A DNA stretch of 37,327 bases from CAVQGZ01 sp964356295 (GTDB lineage Bacteria; Actinomycetota; Actinomycetes; Jiangellales; Jiangellaceae), in assembly GCA_964356295.1 (NCBI GenBank), contig CAYHHE010000021.1:1-37327 (forward strand). Reading direction: 5' to 3'. The notes below the pieces were generated by a model. It had not been told where the DNA came from, did no database searches, and worked only from the letters and a program-made list of their open reading frames with translations. Every line of letters starts with the position of its first letter. The first letter of the stretch is position 1. Made by a program: the position numbers and the translations under genes. Of the stretch, positions 1 through 7,697 are shown piece by piece.

Positions 1-1
1 G

Positions 2-487
2 ACCGCGTTGGACCGGGTGAACGGACGCGGAGCCCCGGCGGCAGGCTCCGTGACGGCCTCTGTGATCACGGGCGTGGTCATGCTCTGGTTCGTCCTGACC
101 GACAAGGATCCTGTGGTGAACCTGTTCTTCTGGAACAGCACACTCGCCGTCCTGGGGCTGGCCATCGTGGAGATCCTCGTGTCGATCGCGGTCATCGTGT
201 ACTTCCGGCGCACCAAGCAGGACACCCGCGTCTGGCACACCTTGGTCGCGCCGGTACTGGCCATCATCGGCCTGTCGGTCGCCGTCTGGCTGCTCATGTC
301 CCGCTTCGGTCTGCTGGCCGGCACGGTGGCCGAAGGTGTCGACCCGACCCAGCAGGCGTGGGGCCTCAACGTCACGGGATGGGTCCTGGTCCTGCTGCCC
401 TTCGTGGCGTTCGTGGTCGGTTGGGTCGTGGGCGTGCTACGCACCGGCAGGGAGAACGAGGACCTCGTCAAGGACCTCGTCAACTGA
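2..487 (+). CDS. APC-type amino acid/amine permease, C-terminal part (5' truncated)
   Basis: The frame is open from the window edge, so only the last ~160 residues of a longer protein are visible. They hold four hydrophobic segments (roughly residues 15-30, 38-65, 78-98 and 123-144 of the visible part) joined by short charged loops such as FRRTKQDTR, and end in a charged cytoplasmic tail. This matches the C-terminal end of amino acid-polyamine-organocation permeases, which carry 12 membrane helices. The family call rests on topology and general resemblance, not on a diagnostic motif. It lies next to gamma-glutamylation genes, so import of the amine or amino acid handled by the island is a reasonable inference. 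The apparent TTG start at base 8 is probably just an internal leucine. Confidence 0.6.
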   Translation, partial: TALDRVNGRGAPAAGSVTASVITGVVMLWFVLTDKDPVVNLFFWNSTLAVLGLAIVEILVSIAVIVYFRRTKQDTRVWHTLVAPVLAIIGLSVAVWLLMSRFGLLAGTVAEGVDPTQQAWGLNVTGWVLVLLPFVAFVVGWVVGVLRTGRENEDLVKDLVN

Positions 488-496
488 TCCGGCCGT

Positions 497-530
497 CCCG
501 GGTGGTTGCGCTACGCGACGGCCACCCGGG
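497..530. terminator. Hairpin between convergent permease and amidotransferase genes
   Basis: A perfect 9-bp inverted repeat (CCCGGGTGG at 497-505, CCACCCGGG at 522-530) flanks a 16-nt loop. It lies just past the permease stop and over the last codons of the amidotransferase. There is no T-run, as is common in high-GC actinomycetes. It could end transcription from both sides. Confidence 0.4.
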
Positions 531-1215
531 CCAGGAAGCTGTCCACGAGAGCGTGAGCGCGCTGTCGGGCCTGCGGCTCGAGTGCGGCGGTGTGGGCCAG
601 CATCACGTCCGCGTCGAGACCCCGAGAAGTGACCTGAGCTCGTCCCCCCTCGGCGAACCAGCCCACGAGCATGTCCACCGTGAGCTCAGGGTGGAACTGC
701 AGCGCGAGGTTGCGGCCGAGGACGAAGGCCTGGGACGCCGCGGCGTTGCGGGCGATCTCGGTACCCTGCGGCGGGACGGTCCAGCGGTCGCTGTGCCACT
801 GGAACCAGATCCCGGAGGGGACCAGCTCCTCGTCGTCGCTGTGGACGACGCTCCATCCGAGCTCCGGGTGCGGTGAGGGCGCCACCTCCCCACCGTGTGC
901 GGCAGCAAGAAGCTGACCACCAAAGCAGATTCCCAGGACGGGGACAGCCGCGGCATGTGCAGCCCGCAACAGGTCGAGCTCCGGCTTGACCCACGCTCCG
1001 ATGTGCTCGTGGGCGTACGCCGACCAGGGGGCGCCCATCGGCACGATCGCGTCGTAGTCGGTGGGTGACGGGAACTCCATGTCGACGTTGGGGTCGTGGA
1101 ACCGCTCGCCCGGGACGACCAACAGCTCCTCGACCTCGTAGCCGTGGTCGGCGAAACGTTCGCCCACAGGTCCCGGGGGAGAGATGTGGTCGTGCTCGAT
1201 GAACAGGACCCGCAT
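511..1215 (-). CDS. Class I glutamine amidotransferase-like gamma-glutamyl hydrolase
   Basis: A 234-residue stand-alone class I amidotransferase domain. The nucleophile elbow GICFGGQ places the catalytic Cys at 97, and LQFHPE supplies His175 and Glu177, so the triad is complete. No synthetase domain is attached, as in the GuaA-like hydrolases that act alone. AGGAGG sits 7 nt before the ATG. It follows the puuD-like gene with a 9-nt gap and is the last gene of the minus-strand operon. In aniline degradation an amidotransferase-like protein (AtdA2) is paired with a glutamine-synthetase-like ligase and hydrolyses gamma-glutamylanilide; a similar role on the island's gamma-glutamyl intermediates is my inference. 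Generic ammonia transfer is the alternative. Confidence 0.75.
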   Translation of the reverse strand: MRVLFIEHDHISPPGPVGERFADHGYEVEELLVVPGERFHDPNVDMEFPSPTDYDAIVPMGAPWSAYAHEHIGAWVKPELDLLRAAHAAAVPVLGICFGGQLLAAAHGGEVAPSPHPELGWSVVHSDDEELVPSGIWFQWHSDRWTVPPQGTEIARNAAASQAFVLGRNLALQFHPELTVDMLVGWFAEGGRAQVTSRGLDADVMLAHTAALEPQARQRAHALVDSFLARVAVA

Positions 1216-1224
1216 GGCCCCCTC

Positions 1225-1965
1225 CTAGGTCTCGTTCGGGATCGAATGGCCGTGCCGGTCGCCGCCCGCGGCGGCCACCAGGGAGTCGAACACCGCCTGC
1301 TGAGCCGGGTCGGAGGCTGCGGTGTCCTCCGGGTGCCACTGCAGCGCGAGGAACCACGCGCCTGGGGTGTCGCGCTCCATCGCCTCGATCACACCATCGG
1401 ACGTCCGTGCTGTCGCACGCAAGCCGCTGCCCACCTGGTCGACGGCCTGGTGGTGGTAGCAGCTGATCCGGACGTGGGACTGGCCGATGGCGCTGCGAGC
1501 CATGGTGGCGTCGTCCAGCACCAGCTCGGACACCACGTGGCGATGATGGGTCGGCATGTCGGTGAGGATTGTCCCGCCACGCGCCACGTTCACCACCTGT
1601 AGGCCCCGGCACACCGCCAGGAGCGGTCGCCCGGCCTCCCAGGCCCACGCAGCCACAGCGAGATCGAAGGCGTCCTGCTCGCGGTCGATGTCGTAGAGCG
1701 ACTCGTGCTCGCTGCCTGCGTACCACTCGGGGGCCAGATCCCCGCCGCCGGGCAGCAGGACGCCGTCGAAGCGGTCCAGCCGCGCGGCCACGCTCTCGTC
1801 GTCGACCTCGCCGTCCGGTGCGTAGGGATGGACGAGCAGGGGCTCGCCGCCGGCCCGGAACACGCCCTCCACCAGGGCGCGTGCGGCAACCTCGGCTTGG
1901 TACCGCAGTGCGGAGGCCGAGGCGGAGAAGCGGGCTGGGATCGCGATCGTCGGGCGTGGGCTCAC
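1225..1965 (-). CDS. puuD: Gamma-glutamyl hydrolase, PuuD-like (peptidase C26)
   Basis: A 246-residue protein of the gamma-glutamyl-gamma-aminobutyrate hydrolase family, close to the family's usual ~250. The motif PGGGDLAPEWY (72-82) is typical, the nucleophile lies in AVCRGLQVVNVARGG (Cys119), and LQWHPED gives His211 and Glu213. In the Puu pathway this enzyme removes glutamate from the oxidised gamma-glutamyl intermediate. The GTG start at 1963-1965 overlaps the TGA of the upstream dehydrogenase (GTGA), implying translational coupling; a much longer frame runs on upstream but only as a shadow of that dehydrogenase. With the PuuC-like enzyme and the ligase at 12389 it forms three of the four Puu steps. 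Confidence 0.88.
   Translation of the reverse strand: MSPRPTIAIPARFSASASALRYQAEVAARALVEGVFRAGGEPLLVHPYAPDGEVDDESVAARLDRFDGVLLPGGGDLAPEWYAGSEHESLYDIDREQDAFDLAVAAWAWEAGRPLLAVCRGLQVVNVARGGTILTDMPTHHRHVVSELVLDDATMARSAIGQSHVRISCYHHQAVDQVGSGLRATARTSDGVIEAMERDTPGAWFLALQWHPEDTAASDPAQQAVFDSLVAAAGGDRHGHSIPNET
1233..1248. promoter_or_regulatory. Weak candidate operator ahead of the amidotransferase gene
   Basis: CGTTCGGGATCGAATG resembles the CGTTnGGnnnCGAAC palindromes at 3478, 3541 and 13757, with one mismatch in the last arm. It lies inside the 3' end of the puuD-like coding region, about 20 nt before the next start, so the match may be chance. Confidence 0.25.
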
Positions 1966-3458
1966 AACGCCACCCACGTGGTCTTCAGCTCGGAGTACTT
2001 CTCCATCGCATGCACCGACTTGTCCCGCCCGTTCCCGCTCTGCTTGTACCCGCCGAACGGGACGGTCATGTCCCCCTCCTCGTAGCAGTTCACCCAGACC
2101 GTCCCGGCCCGCAGCCGGCGTGCCAGCCGATGGGCGGTCGAGACGTCGCGGGTCCACACCGAGGCTGCGAGCCCGTAGTCGCTGTCGTTGGCCAGCGTCA
2201 CCGCCTCGTCCGCATCCTCGACCGGAAGGACGGCCAGCACCGGGCCGAACACCTCCTCCCGCGCCACCGCCATGGCCGGGGTGACCTCGTCGAGAACCGT
2301 GGGGGACAGGTACCACCCGGCCGCGGAGCCGTCGGGCTCCAGACGCGTTCCGCCGGTGCGAAGTCGCGCGCCCTCGCTCTGCGCGTCGGCCACGTGCCGC
2401 TCCACGCGTTCGCGGTGGCTCCGGCTCACCAGCGGTCCCATCTGGCTCGACGACTCGAGCGGGTCTCCAACACGTAGCGCCTCGGCCTTGGCCACCACAC
2501 CGGACACAACCTGATCGGCTACCCGCTGGTCGACCACGAGGCGGGAGGGTGCGGTGCACATCTCGCCTGCGTTGAAGAAGATGTTCCCGGCGATGGCGTC
2601 CACCGCCGCGTCCAGGTCGGCGTCAGCCAGCACGATGCTCGGTGACTTGCCACCGAGCTCGAGCCACACCCGCTTGAGGTTCGACTCGGCCGAGTAGCGC
2701 AGGAACTCCCGGCCGACCGCCGTGGAGCCGGTGAACCCCAGGGCGTCGACGTCTGGGTGCATCCCCAGCGCCCGGCCGGCGTCCGGCCCGTCGCCGGTCA
2801 CCACGTTGAGCACGCCCTCGGGAAGCCCGGCCTCCAGGGCTATCTCGGCGACACGCAGCATCGACAGCGGGGACAGCTCGGACGGCTTGACCACCACTGT
2901 GCAGCCCACCGCCAGCGCCGGGGCGACCTTCCACGAGGACAAGGTCATCGGGAAGTTCCACGGCACGACCGCGCCGACCACGCCGACCGGCTCGCGGGTG
3001 ACCAGCGCCAACGCCTCGGGGCCGACCTCGGGGATCTCCCCGGTGAGCTTGCCCGACCACTCCGCGTACCACCGGTAGCAGGCCAGGGTCGTCCGCAGCT
3101 CGACTGCCCAGGCGTCGCGGATGGGCTTGCCCATCTCCAGGCTGACCAGCAGCGCGAGCTCGTCTCGATGCGCCTCGAGCGCATCGACCACCCGGTGCAG
3201 GATGCGCTTGCGCTCGATGGGCATCAGGCCTGCCCACGGCTCGAAAGCGACCCGCGCAGCGCGAACCGCGCGGTCGACGTCATCCGGCCCCCCGTTGGGC
3301 ACCTCGCCGATCACCCGGCCGTCTCGCGGCGAGGCGACTGCCATGGTGGCCCCGCTGGCGCTCGGCAGCAGCTGCCCACCGATCACCATCCGTGCCGGTG
3401 CCCGCAGGGTGGCCGCGAGAGCGCGCCAGTCCTTCTCGTCCACCGCAGAGTCGGCCAT
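1962..3458 (-). CDS. puuC: PuuC-type aldehyde dehydrogenase
   Basis: A 498-residue NAD(P)-dependent aldehyde dehydrogenase with Asn168 (VPWNFP), Glu267 (LELGGKSP) and catalytic Cys301 (GEMCTAP). The C-terminal block around GDMTVPFGGYKQSGNGRDKS, followed by HAMEKYSELKT, is almost the same as in E. coli PuuC, which oxidises gamma-glutamyl-aminobutyraldehyde, so I place it in that subgroup rather than among generic dehydrogenases. ATG 3458 is chosen because GGAGGT lies 5 nt upstream; the frame continues upstream only through the operator. First gene of a three-gene minus operon (puuC-puuD-amidotransferase). It probably oxidises an aldehyde made from the gamma-glutamylated or free amine; the true substrate is unknown. 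Confidence 0.88.
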   Translation of the reverse strand: MADSAVDEKDWRALAATLRAPARMVIGGQLLPSASGATMAVASPRDGRVIGEVPNGGPDDVDRAVRAARVAFEPWAGLMPIERKRILHRVVDALEAHRDELALLVSLEMGKPIRDAWAVELRTTLACYRWYAEWSGKLTGEIPEVGPEALALVTREPVGVVGAVVPWNFPMTLSSWKVAPALAVGCTVVVKPSELSPLSMLRVAEIALEAGLPEGVLNVVTGDGPDAGRALGMHPDVDALGFTGSTAVGREFLRYSAESNLKRVWLELGGKSPSIVLADADLDAAVDAIAGNIFFNAGEMCTAPSRLVVDQRVADQVVSGVVAKAEALRVGDPLESSSQMGPLVSRSHRERVERHVADAQSEGARLRTGGTRLEPDGSAAGWYLSPTVLDEVTPAMAVAREEVFGPVLAVLPVEDADEAVTLANDSDYGLAASVWTRDVSTAHRLARRLRAGTVWVNCYEEGDMTVPFGGYKQSGNGRDKSVHAMEKYSELKTTWVAL

Positions 3459-3477
3459 GCCCACCTCCAGCATGGAG

Positions 3478-3497
3478 ATCGTTCGGTAACGAACGAT
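3478..3497. promoter_or_regulatory. Perfect 20-bp operator palindrome in the divergent puuC/adc promoter
   Basis: Arms ATCGTTCG and CGAACGAT are exact inverted repeats around GTAA. It lies immediately downstream of a weak minus-strand promoter (TTGCCG and CAGTAT, 19-nt spacer, 3496-3526) for the puuC-like gene. Size and symmetry fit TetR-type repressor sites. Related sites occur at 3541 and 13757. No regulator gene is visible in the window. Confidence 0.7.
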
Positions 3498-3511
3498 ACT
3501 GTCGTCGAGTC

Positions 3512-3560
3512 TTGACGCCTCGGCAAACCTCACCCTAGCCTACGTTCGGCCCCAAACGAT
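3512..3560 (+). promoter_or_regulatory. Promoter and second operator of the meta-cleavage operon
   Basis: TTGACG (3512-3517) and TAGCCT (3536-3541) are separated by 18 nt. Directly after the -10 comes TACGTTCGG-CCC-CAAACGAT (3541-3560), which matches the 3478 palindrome at 14 of 20 positions. A repressor bound there would cover the transcription start. The first gene begins at 3575. Confidence 0.65.
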
Positions 3561-3574
3561 TTTCGGAGGTGGGA

Positions 3575-4432
3575 GTGCCCGACCAGGTCGGATTCTTCGG
3601 CCCGCGCAGTGCCACCGGCAAGGCGGCTCTGCTGCCGGCGCCCCCCTGGTACTACTCCGGGGACCTGCTCACCATCGAGTACCGGGTGCACCCCGACCGG
3701 GTTCGAGAGCTGTTGCCCGAGCCCCTCGCACTCGCCGACGACGACCCCGGGGCGGTCGCCTTCATCTGGGCCGACTGGCAGTCGTGTGGCGCGGACCGGT
3801 CCCAGCTGCTCGACCCAGTTCTCGGCCAGTACAAGGAGGCGTTCGTCGTAGTCCGGTGTCGTTACGGCGGGCAGACCTACAGCCGTTGCGTCTACATCTG
3901 GGTCGACCGCGACTTCGCCATCGCCCGCGGCCTGCACCAGGGGTACCCCAAGAAGCTCGGCTCGATCCACCTGACCCGTCCGCACCCGCTCGGACCGGCT
4001 CCACGGCTGGCCCCGGGCGGGAAGTTCGGCGCGACGCTCGCTGCGGCCGATCGGCGCCTGGCCGAGGCGGTCATCACGCTCACCGAGACGTCGCAGACCA
4101 ACGGGTTCGTCAACTCCCACCCGATGGCGCACAACAGGTTCGTCCGGGCCATCGACGACCCCCACCGACTGCGGCTGGACGAGATCATCACCACGAGCTC
4201 CGCGCAGTTCGAGGGCGGCCCGGCCTTCGCGGCGAGCATCGACCATTTCGCGCTCTTCGACGCGCCCACCGAGGAGCTGGACCGGCTTGCGCCGCAGGAG
4301 TTCATCGGCGCCTACTACCGCCAGGTCGGCGTGGTCTGGAACGGTGGGACGTTGCTGCACGACAGCCTGGGCGCGCCGGCGGGCGCGGCGGGCGCGGCGG
4401 GCGCGGCGGTCGGGGAGGACGTCCATGACTGA
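3575..4432 (+). CDS. Acetoacetate decarboxylase-fold protein
   Basis: A 285-residue ADC-family protein. The motif GYPKKLGS places the paired lysines at 126-127, where acetoacetate decarboxylase carries its Schiff-base Lys115 and Lys116; FIWADW and the YRQVGVVWNGG C-terminal block also suit the fold. GGAGGTG ends 3 nt before GTG 3575, so that start is preferred over GTG 3569, which overlaps the ribosome site. It is first in a five-gene operon with ring-cleavage enzymes and overlaps the next gene by 8 nt. ADC-fold proteins include decarboxylases and other Schiff-base enzymes, so a decarboxylation or hydration of a ring-cleavage keto acid is possible but not shown. The C-terminus is an odd Gly-Ala-Ala repeat. 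Confidence 0.8.
   Translation: MPDQVGFFGPRSATGKAALLPAPPWYYSGDLLTIEYRVHPDRVRELLPEPLALADDDPGAVAFIWADWQSCGADRSQLLDPVLGQYKEAFVVVRCRYGGQTYSRCVYIWVDRDFAIARGLHQGYPKKLGSIHLTRPHPLGPAPRLAPGGKFGATLAAADRRLAEAVITLTETSQTNGFVNSHPMAHNRFVRAIDDPHRLRLDEIITTSSAQFEGGPAFAASIDHFALFDAPTEELDRLAPQEFIGAYYRQVGVVWNGGTLLHDSLGAPAGAAGAAGAAVGEDVHD
4381..4407 (+). repeat. Three tandem copies of a 9-bp repeat in the adc-like gene
   Basis: GGGCGCGGC is repeated three times exactly. It encodes alanine/glycine near the disordered C-terminus and is a likely slippage site. No functional residue is involved. Confidence 0.8.
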
Positions 4433-5900
4433 TACGGCCCTCGTCGAGGGCGTCCCGGTCGACACCCGCCACTGGATCGGCGGGCGACGCGTCGGGTCGG
4501 TGGACAGCTTCACCGACTACTCGCCCATCGACGAGGAACCGCTTGCCGACATCGCCTCCGGCGGACCGCGCGAGGTGGACGCTGCGGTCGCTGCTGCAGC
4601 GCAGGCGTTCCCGGCCTGGGCATCACTGCCCCGCGACGAGCGCGCGGACATCCTCACCCGCGTGGCCGAGGGGATCGACGCGCGGGCTGACGAGCTGGCG
4701 GTGGTCGAGACGCGCGACAACGGCTCGCTGCTGCGATCCCACAAGCGCAGCGTCATGCCCCGGGTGGGCATGAACTTCCGCTTCTTCGCCGACATGCTGC
4801 GCGAGCTGTCCCATCCCGATCGGGAGATCCGGGGGCACCGCGAGCGGATCACCTGGGACCCCGCGGGGGTGACGGCGGTCATCACCCCCTGGAACGCCCC
4901 GCTCATGCTCGCGACCTGGCGCATCGGGCCGGCGTTGGCAGCCGGCAACACCGTCGTGCTCAAGCCGACGGAATGGGCGCCGCTGACTGCGTCACTGCTG
5001 GCTGACATCACTGCCGACACCGGACTCCCCGCAGGGGTGTTCAACGTCGTCCAAGGCCTCGGAGGCGAGGCCGGTGCCCCCCTGAGTGCGCACCCAGGCA
5101 TCCGGCGGCTCTCGTTCACCGGCTCGGTGCCCACTGCCGGGATCATCGCCAAGGCGGCTGCGCCGAACATCGTCCCGCTCTCGTTCGAGCTCGGCGGCAA
5201 GTCCCCGCTGGTCGTCTTCGCCGACGCGGACTTCGACCTGGCGGTCCGACTCGCTGTGGAGCAGTTCGACAACGCCGGCCAGGTTTGCCTGGGAGCGTTC
5301 CGGATGCTTGTCCAGCACGACATCGCCGATCGGTTCATCCAGGCAGTGCTCGAGCGGGCCGCAAGGCTCGTGCAGGGCGACCCTCGGGACGAGGCCACCG
5401 AGATCTCGGCGCTGGTGAGCCGGACCCACTTCCAGCGCGTCGACGGATTCGTCCAGCGAGCACTGGGCACCGGAGCGAAGGCTGTTCTGGGGGGCGGCCC
5501 GAACGCGGACCTGGGTGGGCTGTTCTACCGGCCGACCATCCTGGCCGACGTCGAGCCTGGCTCGGAGATCGTCACCGAGGAGGTCTTCGGGCCGGTCCTG
5601 ACCCTGCAGACGTTCCGCAGCGAGGACGAGGCCGTCGCCATGGCCAACGACACCCGGTTCGGCTTGGCCGCCACCGTTGTCACCGGCGACCCGGACCGGG
5701 CCGAGCGCGTCAGCGCCCGCATATCGGCCGGGACGATCTGGGTGAACTGCTTCTTCGTCCGCGACCTCGGGGCGCCGTTCGGCGGCAACGGTCACTCCGG
5801 CATCGGCCGCGAGGGAGGGACCCACTCGTTCGACTTCTACTGCGACATCAAGAACACCGTGTTCGCCCCGACTGGGTGGGCGACCCAAGACAAGGAGTGA
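4425..5900 (+). CDS. hpaE: HpaE-like 5-carboxymethyl-2-hydroxymuconate semialdehyde dehydrogenase
   Basis: A 491-residue aldehyde dehydrogenase with Asn157 (TPWNAP), Glu255 (FELGGKSP) and Cys288 (GQVCLG). The N-terminal features HWIGG, PLADIASGG and MNFRFFADM align with E. coli HpaE, and the neighbours are HpaD-like and FAH-like, so oxidation of the ring-cleavage semialdehyde of homoprotocatechuate is the best call. ATG 4425 lies inside the end of the preceding gene and has GGGGAGG upstream; the longer open frame is spurious. It differs clearly from the PuuC-like paralog at 1962, so the island has two specialised dehydrogenases. The muconate-semialdehyde family is broad, so the exact substrate is open. 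Confidence 0.85.
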   Translation: MTDTALVEGVPVDTRHWIGGRRVGSVDSFTDYSPIDEEPLADIASGGPREVDAAVAAAAQAFPAWASLPRDERADILTRVAEGIDARADELAVVETRDNGSLLRSHKRSVMPRVGMNFRFFADMLRELSHPDREIRGHRERITWDPAGVTAVITPWNAPLMLATWRIGPALAAGNTVVLKPTEWAPLTASLLADITADTGLPAGVFNVVQGLGGEAGAPLSAHPGIRRLSFTGSVPTAGIIAKAAAPNIVPLSFELGGKSPLVVFADADFDLAVRLAVEQFDNAGQVCLGAFRMLVQHDIADRFIQAVLERAARLVQGDPRDEATEISALVSRTHFQRVDGFVQRALGTGAKAVLGGGPNADLGGLFYRPTILADVEPGSEIVTEEVFGPVLTLQTFRSEDEAVAMANDTRFGLAATVVTGDPDRAERVSARISAGTIWVNCFFVRDLGAPFGGNGHSGIGREGGTHSFDFYCDIKNTVFAPTGWATQDKE

Positions 5901-5903
5901 GCC

Positions 5904-6854
5904 ATGGGTGAGGTGGTGGGTGCTGGGCTGCTGGCCCACGTCCCAACGATCATGTTGCCGGTGCAGACCCGGCGGGAGCTGAACAACGGCCAGGACACCA
6001 CCCTCGTCGCCGGCCTCGAGCAGCTGCGGTCGGACGTGTTCGAGGCGCTTGACTACGACACCGTCGTCGTGCTCGACTCGCACTGGTTCACCACCGTGGA
6101 GACGGTCGTCACGGCACAGGACCGTCGCGCCGGCCTGTTCACCGCTGAGGAGCTGCCGCGCGGCATGGTCCGTCTGCCCTACGACTGGCCGGGAGACCCC
6201 GAGCTCGCGCACGCGATGGCCGCTCTCGGCCCCACACACAGCACGTGGATCACTGCCATCGACGACCATTACCTGCCGATCTACTACGCGACGGTGAACA
6301 TGTGGAAGTACCTCGGGGAGGGGCTCGGCAAGCGTTGGGTGAGCGTCAGCACGTGTCAGACCGGCGAGACGGAGGACTTCCTGCGGGTCGGCCGTGCCCT
6401 CGGCGACGCGATCGCGCAGACCGACCGCAGGGTGCTCCTCATCGCGTCAGGGGCGATGTCGCACACCTTCTGGAAGCTGCGGGAGCTGCGTGACCACGAG
6501 GCCAGCGGCCCCACGCACATCCGCACTCCCGAGGCCTACGCGGCAGACCTCGAGCGGATGGCGTGGTTCATCGACGGCGACCACGCGCGCGTGCTCGAGA
6601 CGATGCCGGTGTTCCTGAAGCACCGCCCGGAGGCGATGTTCGCCCATTACCTGATGATGGTCGGGGCGGTCGGGGAGGAGCGGCTCAGCGCGCGTTCCCG
6701 CCAGTACGGGGAGTACGAGAACTCGATCGGCACCGGTCAGGTCCACCTCTGGTTCGACCGCCCGGTGGATGGGTTCCCGCCGCCGAGCAGCACCCCGGCC
6801 GACCCTGAGTACCTCCGCCAGACTGGCGGCCCCGACCTCCTCGCCGCCGGCTGA
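5904..6854 (+). CDS. hpaD: LigB-superfamily extradiol dioxygenase, HpaD-like
   Basis: A 316-residue class III ring-cleavage dioxygenase. Expected Fe(II) ligands are present: His12 (AHVP), His60 (LDSHWF) and Glu243 (RPEAMF). The active-site His187 lies in ASGAMSH. The C-terminal GTGQVHLWF corresponds to GTGQVN of E. coli HpaD, the 3,4-dihydroxyphenylacetate 2,3-dioxygenase. AAGGAG lies 6 nt before the ATG, 3 nt after hpaE. Seen with HpaE-like and FAH-like genes, this argues for meta cleavage of homoprotocatechuate or a close catechol carrying an alkyl side chain. Protocatechuate or aminophenol cleavage by other LigB members is less likely. Confidence 0.88.
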   Translation: MGEVVGAGLLAHVPTIMLPVQTRRELNNGQDTTLVAGLEQLRSDVFEALDYDTVVVLDSHWFTTVETVVTAQDRRAGLFTAEELPRGMVRLPYDWPGDPELAHAMAALGPTHSTWITAIDDHYLPIYYATVNMWKYLGEGLGKRWVSVSTCQTGETEDFLRVGRALGDAIAQTDRRVLLIASGAMSHTFWKLRELRDHEASGPTHIRTPEAYAADLERMAWFIDGDHARVLETMPVFLKHRPEAMFAHYLMMVGAVGEERLSARSRQYGEYENSIGTGQVHLWFDRPVDGFPPPSSTPADPEYLRQTGGPDLLAAG

Positions 6855-6866
6855 CCAGGGGCGCCC

Positions 6867-7697
6867 ATGACCGAGTACCGCCGGATCCTTCTCGACGGGG
6901 CGGCCGTCCAGGTCGTCCGCCACGGTGACGAGCTCGTGGCGGCGGACGGCCGGACGGTCGCTGCGCAGGACGCGATCCACCTCCCGCCGGTCGAGCCCAC
7001 CAAGATCGTGGCGGTTCACCTGAACTACCGGAGCCGGGTCGAGGAGTTCGGGACGGCGCTGCCGTCCTCGCCGACCTACTTCCACAAGCCGACGACCTCC
7101 CTCAACGCCCACGCAGGTGCGATCGTCCGCCCGGAGCGCTGCCGGTGGCTGAACTACGAGGGCGAGATCGGCATCGTCATCGCACGCACGTGTCGCAACG
7201 TGTCGCCGGCTCAGGCCGGGGAGTACATCGCCGGCTACACCGTGGCCAACGACTACGGGCTGCACGACTTCCGGGACACCGACGCCGGCTCGATGCTGCG
7301 GGTCAAGGGATCGGACACGCTGTGCCCCCTGGGGCCCGGCCTGGTCGACGACTGGGACTTCCACGGCAAGACCATCCGGACCCTGGTGAACGGCGAGGTC
7401 AAGCAGGAGGCGAGCACGCAGGAGATGGAGTGGGACATGCACTACCTCGTCGCCGACATCGCCCGCACCATCACGCTGCTCCCCGGGGACGTGCTGCTCT
7501 CGGGCACGCCTGCCAACTCACGTACCGTCCACCCCGGCGATGTCGTCGACGTGGAGGTGGAGGGGCTGGGTCGGCTGACCAACCACATCGTCAGCGGGCC
7601 CGTGCCGATCCGTGAGGACGTCGGTGCCCAGCCCACCGAGACCGACGAGGTGCTGTCCACTGCGATGGGCGGGGACTGGCCGAAGCGCAGGCGGTGA
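6867..7697 (+). CDS. Fumarylacetoacetase-family isomerase/decarboxylase (HpaG-like)
   Basis: A 276-residue FAH-fold enzyme. The divalent-metal ligands are visible as Glu98 and Glu100 in NYEGEIGIV and Asp129 in VANDYGLHD; KGSDTLCPLGP and LLSGTPANS are the usual substrate-loop and late motifs. In the homoprotocatechuate route HpaG carries out decarboxylation of 5-oxopent-3-ene-1,2,5-tricarboxylate and isomerisation of the product; a single-domain protein may do one or both steps. It follows the dioxygenase by 12 nt and its stop overlaps the next start (GTGA). A hydratase and aldolase for the last steps are not in the window. Simple fumarylacetoacetate-type hydrolysis is an alternative. Confidence 0.85.
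   Translation: MTEYRRILLDGAAVQVVRHGDELVAADGRTVAAQDAIHLPPVEPTKIVAVHLNYRSRVEEFGTALPSSPTYFHKPTTSLNAHAGAIVRPERCRWLNYEGEIGIVIARTCRNVSPAQAGEYIAGYTVANDYGLHDFRDTDAGSMLRVKGSDTLCPLGPGLVDDWDFHGKTIRTLVNGEVKQEASTQEMEWDMHYLVADIARTITLLPGDVLLSGTPANSRTVHPGDVVDVEVEGLGRLTNHIVSGPVPIREDVGAQPTETDEVLSTAMGGDWPKRRR

Noticed and set aside
1966..2559. N-terminal extension of the puuD-like frame
   Set aside because: It is the antisense-frame shadow of the PuuC-like gene, low in sequence sense, and GTG 1963 has the GTGA overlap.
3459..3533. Upstream start for the PuuC-like dehydrogenase
   Set aside because: The extension would be encoded by the operator and promoter; GGAGGT before ATG 3458 is a better start.
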